52,343 nt of DNA, from assembly GCA_964536835.1 (NCBI GenBank), contig CAZIAZ010000015.1, forward strand, positions 1-52,343. Reading direction: 5' to 3'. Numbering within the stretch: the first letter of the stretch is position 1; each line of letters begins with the position of its first letter. This DNA is from DAONFI01 sp035403485. GTDB lineage: Bacteria > Planctomycetota > Phycisphaerae > SM23-33. The translations under genes were made by a program, and so were the position numbers. This document shows positions 43,575 through 51,616 of the stretch, piece after piece. The notes under the pieces were generated by a model. That model had not been told where the DNA came from and did no database searches. It saw only the letters and a list, made by a program, of their open reading frames with translations.

Positions 43575-43630
43575 CTGTTCGCTCCTGTTTTATGAAAAAC
43601 AGAGTTTAAAATATGGAGCATTTCAAATTT

Positions 43631-43790
43631 ATTCAAACTATATTAATAACCGGTGCATTTAAAAAGGTTACAAGGTTATTTGCTTCAATAAACTATTTAA
43701 TGCCCAATGCATTTAAAAAAGGTTGCAGGGTTATTTGCCATAATAAACTATTTAATGCCCAGTGCATTTAAAAAAGGTTCGCAAGGTTGA
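43631..43790. repeat. 55-base tandem repeat spanning the aroE 3' end
   Basis: Three units: 43631-43685, 43686-43740 and 43741-43790. Each contains TGCATTTAAAAA-GGTT and AAACTATTTAATGCCCA or a variant. The third unit is the real aroE end (codons for EPFLNALGIK and the TAG). The other two lie after the stop as decayed copies; the unit furthest from aroE is the most changed. This is a local duplication. Confidence 0.85.
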
Positions 43791-44566
43791 GTTTGGGCTG
43801 TCCAATATTCAAGACTTCTCCTTGCCTGGCAGGCCAGCATTGGCAGGCCGTCGGAAAATTTGGCGTCGCTTCTGGCAGCCATCGTCTGCCAGAAATTGTT
43901 TTTGCGAGCATAATTGATGTCGCAGACCATCTCGCAATTTTTCAAAACGACTTTCCGGAGCATATCGGCCATTTGAGGAGCTTCTTCCTGAGAGCTGACG
44001 GCTGAAGCGTTTATCAATATTTGTGCGTCGGCATGTTGCATGAAGGCGGTTTGCAGGTCTACGTTTCCGACGCCGGCCCATTGTGCCAGTGCTCGTGTTT
44101 TTTCAGGTGTTCTGCCGGCTAGTATGATTTCGGCGGCCGATGCTTTGTTCAGGGCTACGAGTATTCCTCTCGCCGCACCGCCTGTGCCGATGAGCAGGAC
44201 TTTTTTGCCGGTCATATCTACGCCGGCGAGCGACATGGCGTCTAAAAATCCGCGCACGTCGGTGTTATAGCCTATTAGTTTGCCGTCGAATCGTACCTGT
44301 ATTGTGTTGACAGCCTGTGCGGCGATGGCGTCGTCGGCGATTTCATCCAGAAAAGTCATGACCGTCTGCTTGTACGGGACGGTGACGTTTGCACCGTTAA
44401 AACCTTTTTCGCCGAGTGATTTTACGGTATGGCCGACTTCCTCAGGCAGTGTGCGCAGGGGGACATATTGACCGTCCATGCCCAGTGTTGAAAAAACCTT
44501 GCGGAACATTTCTGGTGAGCGGCTTTTAAAGGCTCTGTCGTCGCTGATTACGCAAAACTTCATCAT
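43748..44566 (-). CDS. aroE: Shikimate 5-dehydrogenase
   Basis: A 272-residue NADPH enzyme that reduces 3-dehydroshikimate to shikimate. Substrate motifs are SRSPEMF, ANVTVPYKQTV (catalytic Lys), AVNTI and GYNTDVRGF (catalytic Asp). The cofactor loop is LLIGTGGAARGI, with AGRTPEKTRA after it. I start at MMKFCV, where the ATGATGA overlaps the aroA stop; the longer frame lies inside aroA. AAAGG is eight bases upstream. Its last codons are duplicated beyond the stop (see the tandem repeat). Confidence 0.95.
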   Translation of the reverse strand: MMKFCVISDDRAFKSRSPEMFRKVFSTLGMDGQYVPLRTLPEEVGHTVKSLGEKGFNGANVTVPYKQTVMTFLDEIADDAIAAQAVNTIQVRFDGKLIGYNTDVRGFLDAMSLAGVDMTGKKVLLIGTGGAARGILVALNKASAAEIILAGRTPEKTRALAQWAGVGNVDLQTAFMQHADAQILINASAVSSQEEAPQMADMLRKVVLKNCEMVCDINYARKNNFWQTMAARSDAKFSDGLPMLACQARRSLEYWTAQTQPCEPFLNALGIK

Positions 44567-45819
44567 TGCGTCAGCCTTTCCAGCTCGGAGTGAAAATTCG
44601 GATAAGAAACGCTGACGCATTTTTCATCTGAAATTTCGATGTCGTCATCAGCCAGCAGCGATGCACATCGCAGAACCATGGCTATCCGGTGGTCGCCCAT
44701 GGAATTGCATTTTATCCCGCCTTTAAATTCTGTTTTGCCGGTGATTATAAGGCTGTCGTCTGGCGTTATTTCGATTTCTGCACCCATGCGGTTTAGTTGG
44801 GACTGGATAGCTGCCAGCCGGTCGCATTCTTTTACCCGCAATTCGCCGGCGTTTTTGAAGACGCTGCATCCCGATGCGCAGCAGGCGGTCAATGCAAGTA
44901 TCGGAATTTCGTCGACGACCAGCGGGATTTCGGCTGGCTCGATTGTCGTCGGCAGCAGGTTTGGGGAGTATTTTACGCGCACGTCGCCGACAGGTTCAGG
45001 CGAATCGCCGGTATGCGTTACGGTGACGTCCGCGCCCATGCGTTTGAGTACGTCCAGAAATGCGCATCGCGTCGGGTTGAGCAGCATGCCGGTTGCTGTT
45101 ACGTCGCTGCCGGGTGTTATGGCGGCAGTGCACAGGAAGAACGCCGCGCTGGACGCGTCGGCTGGCACGGCGAATTTTTCGGGCAGAACGATTTGCGACG
45201 GATTCAATATTATGCGGCGTTTGTCGCCAAAAATTTCGGCGCCGAATGCCTTGAGCATCCGCTCGGTATGGTCGCGGGAGGGGATGTTTTCGATAATCGT
45301 CGTCGTACCTTTAGCCGTCAAGCCGGCGAGCAGTATCGCACTTTTCAGTTGTGCGCTGGCGACCGGCAGTTCGTATTCGATTCCTTCCAGAGATTCGCCA
45401 GTGACGGTTATCGGGCATTTGCCGTTGGTTGTCTGTAGTTCGCCGCCCATCATTTTCAACGGCGAGACGATACGTTCCATAGGCCGGCGACGCAGATATT
45501 GGTCGCCGTCAAGTTCAAACCGTCCGATTCTGCCGGCGAGGAGGCCGCATAGCAGGCGCATGGTTGTGCCGGAATTGCCGCAGTCGATATGGCCGGAGTT
45601 CAGGTGTCTGTTTGCCGCTCCATGAATGATGAGAGCGTCGCCGGCTTGCGTGATTGTACAACCGAGTTTTTTTACGGCATTTAAAGACGACGTACAATCG
45701 TCGCATGGCGAATAATTTGTAACGGCGGCAGAGCCTTCCGCCGCAAGTGCAAACAATGCAATGCGGTGACTGATGGATTTATCGCCCGGCGGCGTGAATT
45801 TTCCCGATAGTTTTTTCAT
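44563..45819 (-). CDS. aroA: 3-phosphoshikimate 1-carboxyvinyltransferase (EPSP synthase)
   Basis: A 418-residue enzyme joining shikimate 3-phosphate and PEP. Motifs are PPGDKSISHRIAL, DCGNSGTTMRLLCGLL, YLRRRPMERIV, ASAQLKSAILLAGL, PADASSAAFFLC and the acidic LVVDEIPILALTA. Full length. It is the first gene of the operon aroA-aroE-aroKB-aroC and overlaps aroE by four bases. The promoter must be in 45820-46070. That stretch has small hairpins on the minus-strand leader (see 45865) but no clear attenuator peptide. Confidence 0.97.
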   Translation of the reverse strand: MKKLSGKFTPPGDKSISHRIALFALAAEGSAAVTNYSPCDDCTSSLNAVKKLGCTITQAGDALIIHGAANRHLNSGHIDCGNSGTTMRLLCGLLAGRIGRFELDGDQYLRRRPMERIVSPLKMMGGELQTTNGKCPITVTGESLEGIEYELPVASAQLKSAILLAGLTAKGTTTIIENIPSRDHTERMLKAFGAEIFGDKRRIILNPSQIVLPEKFAVPADASSAAFFLCTAAITPGSDVTATGMLLNPTRCAFLDVLKRMGADVTVTHTGDSPEPVGDVRVKYSPNLLPTTIEPAEIPLVVDEIPILALTACCASGCSVFKNAGELRVKECDRLAAIQSQLNRMGAEIEITPDDSLIITGKTEFKGGIKCNSMGDHRIAMVLRCASLLADDDIEISDEKCVSVSYPNFHSELERLTQ

Positions 45820-45864
45820 AAATTTCTCAAAATATGCGTCAAGACAAAAAAACGCTCACAATCC

Positions 45865-45946
45865 GTGCGACGAGGGTTTCTCAACCTTTTTATGTCGAGC
45901 CGAAGCGACAAGGCCTGTCGCGATTGCCGGACCAGCCGTGTCGCAC
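45865..45946 (-). other. Branched hairpin region upstream of aroA
   Basis: Arms GTGCGAC (45865-45871) and GTCGCAC (45940-45946) enclose a second perfect hairpin, GCGACA-AGGCC-TGTCGC (45905-45921), and a GGTT-GAGA-AACC loop on the minus strand. T7 follows toward aroA. It could be a leader with a terminator, or chance. The gap 45820-46339 otherwise holds hairpin element B and a promoter, with no gene. Confidence 0.3.
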
Positions 45947-46070
45947 GACGAAACCGCTCTTATTAACATGCCGAAAAATTGACTTTAAACGGGTTTTTCC
46001 AGCCTTTTTTCACGATGACAAGGATATTCCCCGACCAGCCGCCAGTCAAGAATTTTATCGCTTTTTGACT

Positions 46071-46232
46071 TAGAACGCCTAACAAAACGATATTGCATTC
46101 GGCTTGTTGGTTGAATGTCTGGCGGCGTCAGGCTGCATCGCAAGCCCTATAAGGCTATCTGCTTCGCCTTCCTTGCCAGCCAATCAACCAACTACGCCTC
46201 GGTGCGACATCTCATTTTGTTAGACGCTCTTA
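46071..46232 (+). repeat. Structured hairpin element, copy B
   Basis: 162 bases, TA at both ends. The outer arms are GAACGCCTAACAAAACGA and, from the right end reversed, GAGCGTCTAACAAAATGA. An inner stem pairs GTTGGTTGAATGTCTGGC with GCCAGCCAATCAACCAAC. The shared blocks are GCGTCA (46125-46130), TTCCTTGC (46169-46176) and TCTCA (46210-46214). The apical hairpin is AGCC-CTATAA-GGCT, different in sequence from copy A. Confidence 0.78.
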
Positions 46233-46251
46233 ATGACTAACGGAGATTTTA

Positions 46252-46279
46252 TTGACATATCTACTGCTGAGCCTATCAT
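46252..46279 (+). promoter_or_regulatory. Sigma-70-type promoter of the FAD oxidoreductase gene
   Basis: TTGACA (46252-46257), a 16-base spacer and TATCAT (46274-46279). The predicted start is near 46286, giving a leader of about 54 bases. It begins 20 bases after hairpin element B. Confidence 0.65.
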
Positions 46280-46339
46280 TGTCAACAGGAAGTTTTTGAA
46301 TGATTTACTGGCCTTTTCATATGAAAGGTTTTGGAAACA

Positions 46340-47875
46340 ATGCCATCAACTCAACCGCCGCAAATAGCCGTAATTGCCGGAGGAGGGCCGGCTGGATTGA
46401 CGGCAGCCTACGAACTGCTTTGCAATAAAGATGCGAATATCAAACCTGTCGTTTTTGAAAAACTTCCGATTATGGGCGGCATATCGCGAACGATTGATTA
46501 CAGGGGCAATCGCATGGATATCGGCGGCCACCGGTTCTTCTCCAAGTCGGACGCGGTCATGGACTGGTGGCTGAAAATTCTGCCGTTGCAGAACGAAAAT
46601 CGCAATCCCGAAAAAATCGATGAAGTCATGTTGCAGCGCAGCAGGAAGTCCCGCATTCTCTGGATGCGGAAACTTTTTGATTATCCGCTGACGCTCGGCG
46701 GCAGTACGTTGCGAAAACTGGGGATTTTACGAACATTGAGAATCGGCCTGAGCTATATTCGTGCTGCTATATTTCGACGCAAGCCTGAAGTGACGCTGGA
46801 GGATTTTTTCATCAATCGTTTTGGCGTCGTTTTATACAAGCTGTTCTTCCGCGATTACACGGAGAAGGTCTGGGGCATGCCGTGCAATAAGATTTCCGCA
46901 GCGTGGGGGGCGCAGCGAGTTAAAGGCGTATCGGTAACAAAAGCCCTGCTTCACGCCGTCAGACAAATTTTCGTCTTTAAAAAAACCTCTTCCGACGATA
47001 TTCGACAAAAAAATGTGGAAACGTCTCTTATCGACAGATTTTTGTATCCTAAATTCGGGCCGGGCCAGCTTTGGGAACTGGTTGCAAAACGCGTGACGGA
47101 AATGGGCGGAGAAATTTTGCGTAATTGGGAGATTGTCGGCATAAAAACCGACGGCCAAATAGTTACCGGCGTATGTGCCAGGGGAGCGGACGGCGAGATA
47201 AAAAATTTTGAGTGCGATTATCTGCTCTCGTCGCTGCCGCTGAAGGATCTTGTCGAATCGATGGATTGCGACGTGCCGGCGGAGATTGGGGAAATCGCAA
47301 CCGGCCTGGCGTATCGTGATTTTGTCACGGTCGGCCTGCTGGCGAAAGATTTTCTACTCAAAGACTCAGAAAATCCCCCCAAAATCGTTGCCGACAACTG
47401 GATATACATTCAGGAGTCCGACATAAAAGCCGGCCGCCTGCAGTTGTTCAATAACTGGAGTCCGTATATGGTTGCCAGAGCTGACCAGGTTTGGATAGGG
47501 TTGGAATATTTCTGCCAGGAAGGCGATGAATTCTGGAATCGCAGCGACGCGGAACTGCTGGAGCTTGCAAAGTGTGAAATGGACAAATGCGGAATCATTC
47601 GGCCGGCGGATGTGCTTGACGGCGTGGTGGTTCGCGTTCAGAAGGCTTATCCGGCATATTTTGGAACATATGACCGAATAGACGTGTTGCGTCAGTATCT
47701 GGATTCGTACAAAAATCTTTTCTGTATCGGCAGAAACGGCCAACATAGATACAATAACATGGATCATTCAATGCTCACCGCCATGCAAGCCGTCAAAAAT
47801 GTTATTGCAGGCAATACCGATAAGTCAAACATCTGGGCCGTCAATACGGAGCAGGCATACCATGAGTCAAAATGA
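46340..47875 (+). CDS. FAD-dependent oxidoreductase, amine-oxidase/UGM-like
   Basis: A 511-residue flavoprotein. The N-terminal dinucleotide motif is VIAGGGPAGLTAAYELL, followed by VFEKLPIMGGISRTI and the family-typical DIGGHRFFSK. The C-terminal FAD motif is CIGRNGQHRYNNMDHSMLTAM. It resembles the UDP-galactopyranose-mutase/protoporphyrinogen-oxidase-like group found in polysaccharide loci, where the substrate is often a sugar nucleotide or a lipid-linked intermediate. I cannot fix the reaction. It overlaps the next GT-C gene by 14 bases, so a joint role in glycan assembly is likely. ATG at 46340 replaces the upstream TTG. Confidence 0.85.
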   Translation: MPSTQPPQIAVIAGGGPAGLTAAYELLCNKDANIKPVVFEKLPIMGGISRTIDYRGNRMDIGGHRFFSKSDAVMDWWLKILPLQNENRNPEKIDEVMLQRSRKSRILWMRKLFDYPLTLGGSTLRKLGILRTLRIGLSYIRAAIFRRKPEVTLEDFFINRFGVVLYKLFFRDYTEKVWGMPCNKISAAWGAQRVKGVSVTKALLHAVRQIFVFKKTSSDDIRQKNVETSLIDRFLYPKFGPGQLWELVAKRVTEMGGEILRNWEIVGIKTDGQIVTGVCARGADGEIKNFECDYLLSSLPLKDLVESMDCDVPAEIGEIATGLAYRDFVTVGLLAKDFLLKDSENPPKIVADNWIYIQESDIKAGRLQLFNNWSPYMVARADQVWIGLEYFCQEGDEFWNRSDAELLELAKCEMDKCGIIRPADVLDGVVVRVQKAYPAYFGTYDRIDVLRQYLDSYKNLFCIGRNGQHRYNNMDHSMLTAMQAVKNVIAGNTDKSNIWAVNTEQAYHESK

Positions 47876-49313
47876 CAGCGTACCGGATACTGTGATTAAT
47901 CGTAAGTATATTGCGGCAGGTGCGGTTTTTTGTGTGGCGGCGGCAGCTTTCTTTTTGTTTTCAAGGCCACTGCAGATAGATGAGGCGGAATTTTATCAGA
48001 CGTCGTGGCTGATGTCGCAGGGCAAGTGCATTTACAGAGATTTTTTTCAGCATCATAATCCGTTAGCTTATTGGCTGTATATTCCGTTCATAAAAGCTGT
48101 ACCACATGAAGTAACGCCGAATACGCTTTTTTTGCTGCGATTGCCCAACCTGTTTGTAATGTTTTTAACGTTGGCATGCCTGTTCAGACTTTTTTGTAAA
48201 ATATTCACTCCCGCCGTAGCGATGCTAGGGATATTTTTTCTGGCAACATGGCCGACATATCTGACGGCCTCCATTTTCATCCGGCCGGACAGCCTTATGA
48301 ATTTTTGCATTATTTTGGGCCTTTACGTTATCTGCCCCGATAATTCATTCGGCGCCGGTACGGGCAGATGGCTGTTTTGCGGACTGCTTATGGGGATGGC
48401 ATTCTGTCTGCTGCAGAAAGCGATTCCTTTTGCCGGCGTTTTGTTTTTGATTCTGCTGGAGCGGGTTTGTCTGAAAAAAGAGACTTGGAAAACAATACCG
48501 GCTTTTCTGTGTGGAATGATGCTGATAGGCGGCGTATTCATTTTAATGGTATGCAAATTTTACGGATGGAATATATATGAAACGTGTTGCTGGAAATTCA
48601 ATATGGTTTTGCCGCAACATGATATTTTCGGCGCAAGACGTGTTTTTACGGAATGGGCGTATATCATGTTGTACGCATTTATTCCGCTGTGGGGATTGTT
48701 GGGGATTTTTATGGCGATTCGGCGGGGCATAGCGCGTGAATTTGCCTTTTTTGCCCTGGTTGGCGGATACGCGTCGTTTATTTTTTCGCCGTTTTGCCTT
48801 CATCAGTATGCGGTGTTCATGATGATTTCGTCGGCTCCTTTTGCGGCGATGGCGGTATTGGCTGTTTATTCAAAATACGGCAGAAAATTTTTGATGGCAT
48901 TTATCGTCGTATCGGTTCTGTTCATGAGCTTGTATTTTTACAAAACTGCGGATAAGTTTTCAATAAATCGTAATCAGTGGGCGATTCAGAAAAAAATAAA
49001 TGCGGTCCAACCGGAGAAACAATGCATATTGGCCTCTTTCTTTTACCTGTTCAGCGAATTGCCCGATTATATCTGGTTTAACTGGAATTATACTTTGCCG
49101 GCGTGGCGCATGGTTGAACCTTCCGACCCCAGATATCATGCGAAGGACTATATTGAAATCGTCAGATTGCATAGGCCGGTCTTGATAGAAACGGCGTTTA
49201 CTGCAACGCCGGCGGAAGAATTGAAAAAAGCCGGCTATCGCAAACCTGCCAGCCGATATAAATTCGTAACCAGCCTCTGGTATAATCCGGATATCATATC
49301 ATTGGAAGATTAA
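47862..49313 (+). CDS. GT-C glycosyltransferase, PMT/ArnT (GT39-like), second copy
   Basis: A 483-residue polytopic enzyme. After one membrane segment (about 15-33) the first loop has the acidic pair in LQIDEAEFYQTSWLMSQGK, then YRDFFQHHNPLAYWLY, the usual GT39 pattern. Around ten membrane segments follow, with a soluble C-terminal end. It should glycosylate a lipid or protein outside the inner membrane, using a polyprenyl-phosphate sugar. The start is set by overlap with the FAD gene; AGG lies six bases before ATG. It converges with mtnA. Confidence 0.85.
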   Translation: MSQNDSVPDTVINRKYIAAGAVFCVAAAAFFLFSRPLQIDEAEFYQTSWLMSQGKCIYRDFFQHHNPLAYWLYIPFIKAVPHEVTPNTLFLLRLPNLFVMFLTLACLFRLFCKIFTPAVAMLGIFFLATWPTYLTASIFIRPDSLMNFCIILGLYVICPDNSFGAGTGRWLFCGLLMGMAFCLLQKAIPFAGVLFLILLERVCLKKETWKTIPAFLCGMMLIGGVFILMVCKFYGWNIYETCCWKFNMVLPQHDIFGARRVFTEWAYIMLYAFIPLWGLLGIFMAIRRGIAREFAFFALVGGYASFIFSPFCLHQYAVFMMISSAPFAAMAVLAVYSKYGRKFLMAFIVVSVLFMSLYFYKTADKFSINRNQWAIQKKINAVQPEKQCILASFFYLFSELPDYIWFNWNYTLPAWRMVEPSDPRYHAKDYIEIVRLHRPVLIETAFTATPAEELKKAGYRKPASRYKFVTSLWYNPDIISLED

Positions 49314-49330
49314 ATCTTTTGAGGATTGCG

Positions 49331-50428
49331 CTAAGAACGATTCTCAAAATGTTCTTTGATGTTTTTTCGTGTTACGGGCGAGATTACTCCGCGTTCAGTT
49401 ATGATTCCCTCTATCAGTTCAGCCGGCGTAACGTCAAAAGCTGGTGAGTATGTGGCGATGTCGTCCGGCGCGGTCTGTTTGCCAAACCCGTTGGTGATTT
49501 CCGCCGCCGCCCGCTGTTCGATTGGAATTTCGTTGCCGGAACTGAGCGTCATATCGAACGTGCTGTAGGGGGCCGCTACGTAGAACGGGATATTGTGATA
49601 TCTGGCGACGATGGCAAGCTGGTATGTGCCGATTTTATTTGCAGTATCGCCGTTTGCCGCGATTCTGTCCGCACCCACCACCGCCATGCCGACTTTGCCT
49701 TCTTTCATGACCTGAGCCGCCATGTTATCGGTAATTACGCACGCGTCTATGCCGCCGCGTTGCAACTCCCATGCCGTCAGGCGGCTGCCCTGCAACAGTG
49801 GCCTGGTTTCATCGCAAAAAACCCTGAATTTGTGGCCAAGTCTGCTGGCGAGGTACATGCCCGCCGTCGCCGTGCCAATGCCGCCGGTAGCTAAGGCGCC
49901 TGCATTGCAGTGCGTCAATATTCCACTATGCCGCATGATTATCGGCACGGCATTTTTGCCGATGTCGAAACATAACCGCGCGTCTTCAGCGTGAATTGCG
50001 AGGGCTTCGTCCAGCATTGCCTTGCGGATTTTTGACGGCTCGGCGGTGTTGGCCGCTGCGCGTTGTGCGCAAGCCGATACCCGCCTCAACGCCCAGCCGA
50101 GGTTGACTGCCGTCGGCCGCGACCCGTTCAAATAGTCAGCCGCCCGCTGCATGTCAGCCAAAAAAGTCGCCGGATTACTGAACGATTCGCACGCCTGCAC
50201 AAGTCCGTAACCTCCTGCTACGCCGATGGCTGGAGCGCCGCGAACCACCAGTCGGTAAATTGCGTCGTAGACGTCCTTTACGTTTTGACAGATAAAATAT
50301 TCCAACCCGCACGGCAGCATAGTCTGGTCGAGAAGCACGAGTTTTCCACTGTTGCAGTCGCCTTCCCAATGAACCACATCGGCCGGCTGGTGGATATCTG
50401 CGGCGTTAATTTCCGATAAGCTTTTCAT
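49331..50428 (-). CDS. mtnA: S-methyl-5-thioribose-1-phosphate isomerase
   Basis: A 365-residue enzyme of the methionine salvage pathway, converting methylthioribose 1-phosphate to the ribulose form. Motifs are VVRGAPAIGVAGGYGL, SRPTAVNLGWAL, LTHCNAGALATGGIGTA, VFCDETRPLLQGSRLTAWEL, GADRIAANGDTANKIGTY and VAAPYSTFD. The catalytic Cys and Asp lie in HCNAG and GADRI. Close relatives are eIF2B-like proteins or ribose-1,5-bisphosphate isomerases, but these motifs favour MtnA. AGGA lies seven bases upstream. No other salvage gene is in the window. Confidence 0.93.
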   Translation of the reverse strand: MKSLSEINAADIHQPADVVHWEGDCNSGKLVLLDQTMLPCGLEYFICQNVKDVYDAIYRLVVRGAPAIGVAGGYGLVQACESFSNPATFLADMQRAADYLNGSRPTAVNLGWALRRVSACAQRAAANTAEPSKIRKAMLDEALAIHAEDARLCFDIGKNAVPIIMRHSGILTHCNAGALATGGIGTATAGMYLASRLGHKFRVFCDETRPLLQGSRLTAWELQRGGIDACVITDNMAAQVMKEGKVGMAVVGADRIAANGDTANKIGTYQLAIVARYHNIPFYVAAPYSTFDMTLSSGNEIPIEQRAAAEITNGFGKQTAPDDIATYSPAFDVTPAELIEGIITERGVISPVTRKNIKEHFENRS

Positions 50429-50685
50429 ATTGAAATCCTGAAAAACAAGATAAAAGAACGGGGAACTCTGGAAGTAATTATAAAAAATCGCGATAAACCA
50501 TCAAGCAGATTCGTTTGCAAATGGTGTCAAAGCGATTTTTAAGTTAACAGCACCAGCTTTAGCTGGTAGAAAATTCACAAATGGTTTCCTTCTAAATAAC
50601 TACTGCCAGCGTACGTAAATCGTTGCTTCCAATAAAAATATTAAACTTTCGATTCCCGTAATGCCGATTAAATCAGATATGCTGC
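50429..50685. other. Divergent spacer between mtnA and csrA, left part
   Basis: 257 bases with no gene. It contains an inverted repeat AAAAATCGC (50483-50491) / GCGATTTTT (50532-50540) and a perfect hairpin ACCAGC-TTTA-GCTGGT (50552-50567). It must carry the mtnA promoter, which I cannot pinpoint. Confidence 0.5.
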
Positions 50686-50870
50686 TAGAGGTCGTTCTCA
50701 ATTAGGCTGTGAGACGCAAATGAGTGGCAATTATGCAGATGCAAGGAACAAAAACGACTGCGAATTTGTCAATTCGCTGAGTTTTTGTGACGCCGCAGAT
50801 GCATGATTGCCACTCACAGCCTTTAATATCTTATTTTTTGCGTCCGCAGGATAATTGAGAACGGCCTCTA
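50686..50870 (-). repeat. Structured hairpin element, copy C
   Basis: 185 bases, TA at both ends, read on the minus strand. The outer arms TAGAGGTCGTTCTCAATTA (50686-50704) and TAATTGAGAACGGCCTCTA (50852-50870) pair at 18 of 19. Inner arms pair GGCTGTGA and GTGGCAAT with their complements. Shared blocks are GCGTCA (50788-50793), TTCCTTGC (50741-50748) and TCTCA (50710-50714), all on the minus strand. The apical stem is CAAAAAC/GTTTTTG then GCGAATT/AATTCGC. Confidence 0.75.
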
Positions 50871-50939
50871 AAGCCGCCCGCGGGTGACGTAATATGGACA
50901 GAGACCCTCCTGCGGAATATCCGTTCGGCCCGGGCCAGG

Positions 50940-51014
50940 GACCGTTCGGCAGATGAGAATTTGGCCAGTTTACCGCCAAACGGTCTCAGGCGGAAGGACT
51001 CTCCAGGGAAGGAG
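50940..51014 (+). promoter_or_regulatory. csrA leader: hairpin and four GGA sites
   Basis: GACCGTTCGGC (50940-50950) pairs with GCCAAACGGTC (50975-50985) in an 11-bp stem. Just after it lie GGA triplets at 50992, 50996, 51007 and 51011, the last inside the ribosome site AAGGAG (51009-51014). CsrA binds ANGGA, so this is a likely autorepression leader. Confidence 0.55.
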
Positions 51015-51020
51015 CATCCG

Positions 51021-51251
51021 ATGCTGGTATTGTCAAGACAACGCGATGAAACAATAATGATTGGCGATGATGTTCAGGTGACGGTCGTTGATATCCGCGG
51101 CGACAAGGTCCGCCTGGGCATTACCGCTCCGCCGCATGTAGCCGTCCATCGCAAAGAGGTTTACGACGCAATCATGCGGGAAAACAAGGTCGAGGACGGC
51201 CATGTGAAAAGCCTCGCACATAAAAAAGAAGATGAAGAAAAGGAGTCCTGA
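51021..51251 (+). CDS. csrA: Carbon storage regulator CsrA
   Basis: A 76-residue RNA-binding dimer that blocks or stabilises mRNAs at GGA motifs. It starts MLVLSRQRDETIMIGDD and has VTVVDIRGDKVRLGITAP and VAVHRKEVY, with the RNA-contacting N-terminal Leu and Arg and the C-terminal RKE segment. A basic-acidic tail (AHKKEDEEKES) extends it slightly. The ATG has AAGGAG six bases upstream, itself a CsrA-type site. A longer frame from TTG would run through the leader hairpin and is rejected. The usual flagellar neighbour fliW is absent. Confidence 0.97.
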   Translation: MLVLSRQRDETIMIGDDVQVTVVDIRGDKVRLGITAPPHVAVHRKEVYDAIMRENKVEDGHVKSLAHKKEDEEKES

Positions 51252-51275
51252 CTTCCTTTCTGACCGCTCAAACAA

Positions 51276-51306
51276 AAAAGCCCTTCAAATTATTTGAAGG
51301 GCTTTT
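51276..51306. terminator. Bidirectional terminator between csrA and tRNA-His
   Basis: Perfect 14-bp stem AAAAGCCCTTCAAA / TTTGAAGGGCTTTT with a 3-base loop. A-run and T-run flank it, so it serves both the csrA message and the convergent tRNA. Confidence 0.9.
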
Positions 51307-51315
51307 CTTATAACG

Positions 51316-51390
51316 GGTGGCAGAAGGGACTCGAACCCTCGACCCCCTGGACCACAACCAGGTGCTCTAACCAACTGAGCTACAGCCACC
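51316..51390 (-). tRNA. tRNA-His (anticodon GTG)
   Basis: Cloverleaf with acceptor GTGGCTG/CTGCCAC, D arm GCTC/GAGC, anticodon stem CCTGG/CCAGG with loop TTGTGGT, and T arm GAGGG-TTCGAGT-CCCTT. The extra G(-1) pairs with discriminator C, the His identity mark. One acceptor pair is T-T. No CCA is encoded. Confidence 0.95.
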
Positions 51391-51415
51391 GGATTTTCAA
51401 TCATTTAGAACAACT

Positions 51416-51443
51416 CTAATAGTTGCGCCTGCCGCATAATCAA
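51416..51443 (-). promoter_or_regulatory. Promoter of tRNA-His
   Basis: On the minus strand TTGATT, a 16-base spacer and TATTAG. It is close in sequence to the tRNA-Thr promoter at 33500. Confidence 0.5.
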
Positions 51444-51520
51444 GGCCACAGAAACTAACAATTCACGACGGAAATGTCAATATTTTTCAACGCCGGCGGC
51501 AAGGTGAATTTTGTAACCGC

Positions 51521-51599
51521 TAAAACCCATTCCAAAAACCTTGTCGGCTTTTAAAATTGCTCAATTTCGGCGACGCCCATGTTTTTGAGATAGGATCTA
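51521..51599 (+). repeat. 79-bp TIR element, copy 4 (complete)
   Basis: Complete copy, same length as copy 2 with no gaps between them. Left end TAAAACCCATTCCAAAAACC, middle AAAATTGCTCAATTTCGGCG, right end GCCCATGTTTTTGAGATAGG then ATCTA. Flanked by TA at both ends. It is in the tRNA-His/hpf spacer (51391-51712), which also carries two promoters and a leader hairpin but no gene. Confidence 0.85.
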
Positions 51600-51616
51600 A
51601 TATATTTTTGATTTGT

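Noticed and set aside
45834..46073. A 79-codon open frame between aroA and the FAD oxidoreductase.
   Set aside because: It has no ribosome site and no protein-like pattern, and it runs through hairpin sequence.
46077..46225. Hairpin element B as an integron attC site: GCCTAAC and GTTAGAC at its arms fit the RYYYAAC/GTTRRRY cores.
   Set aside because: Copies A and C of the same family lack these cores, no integrase or cassette gene is nearby, and the shared blocks are internal instead. A chance match is more likely.
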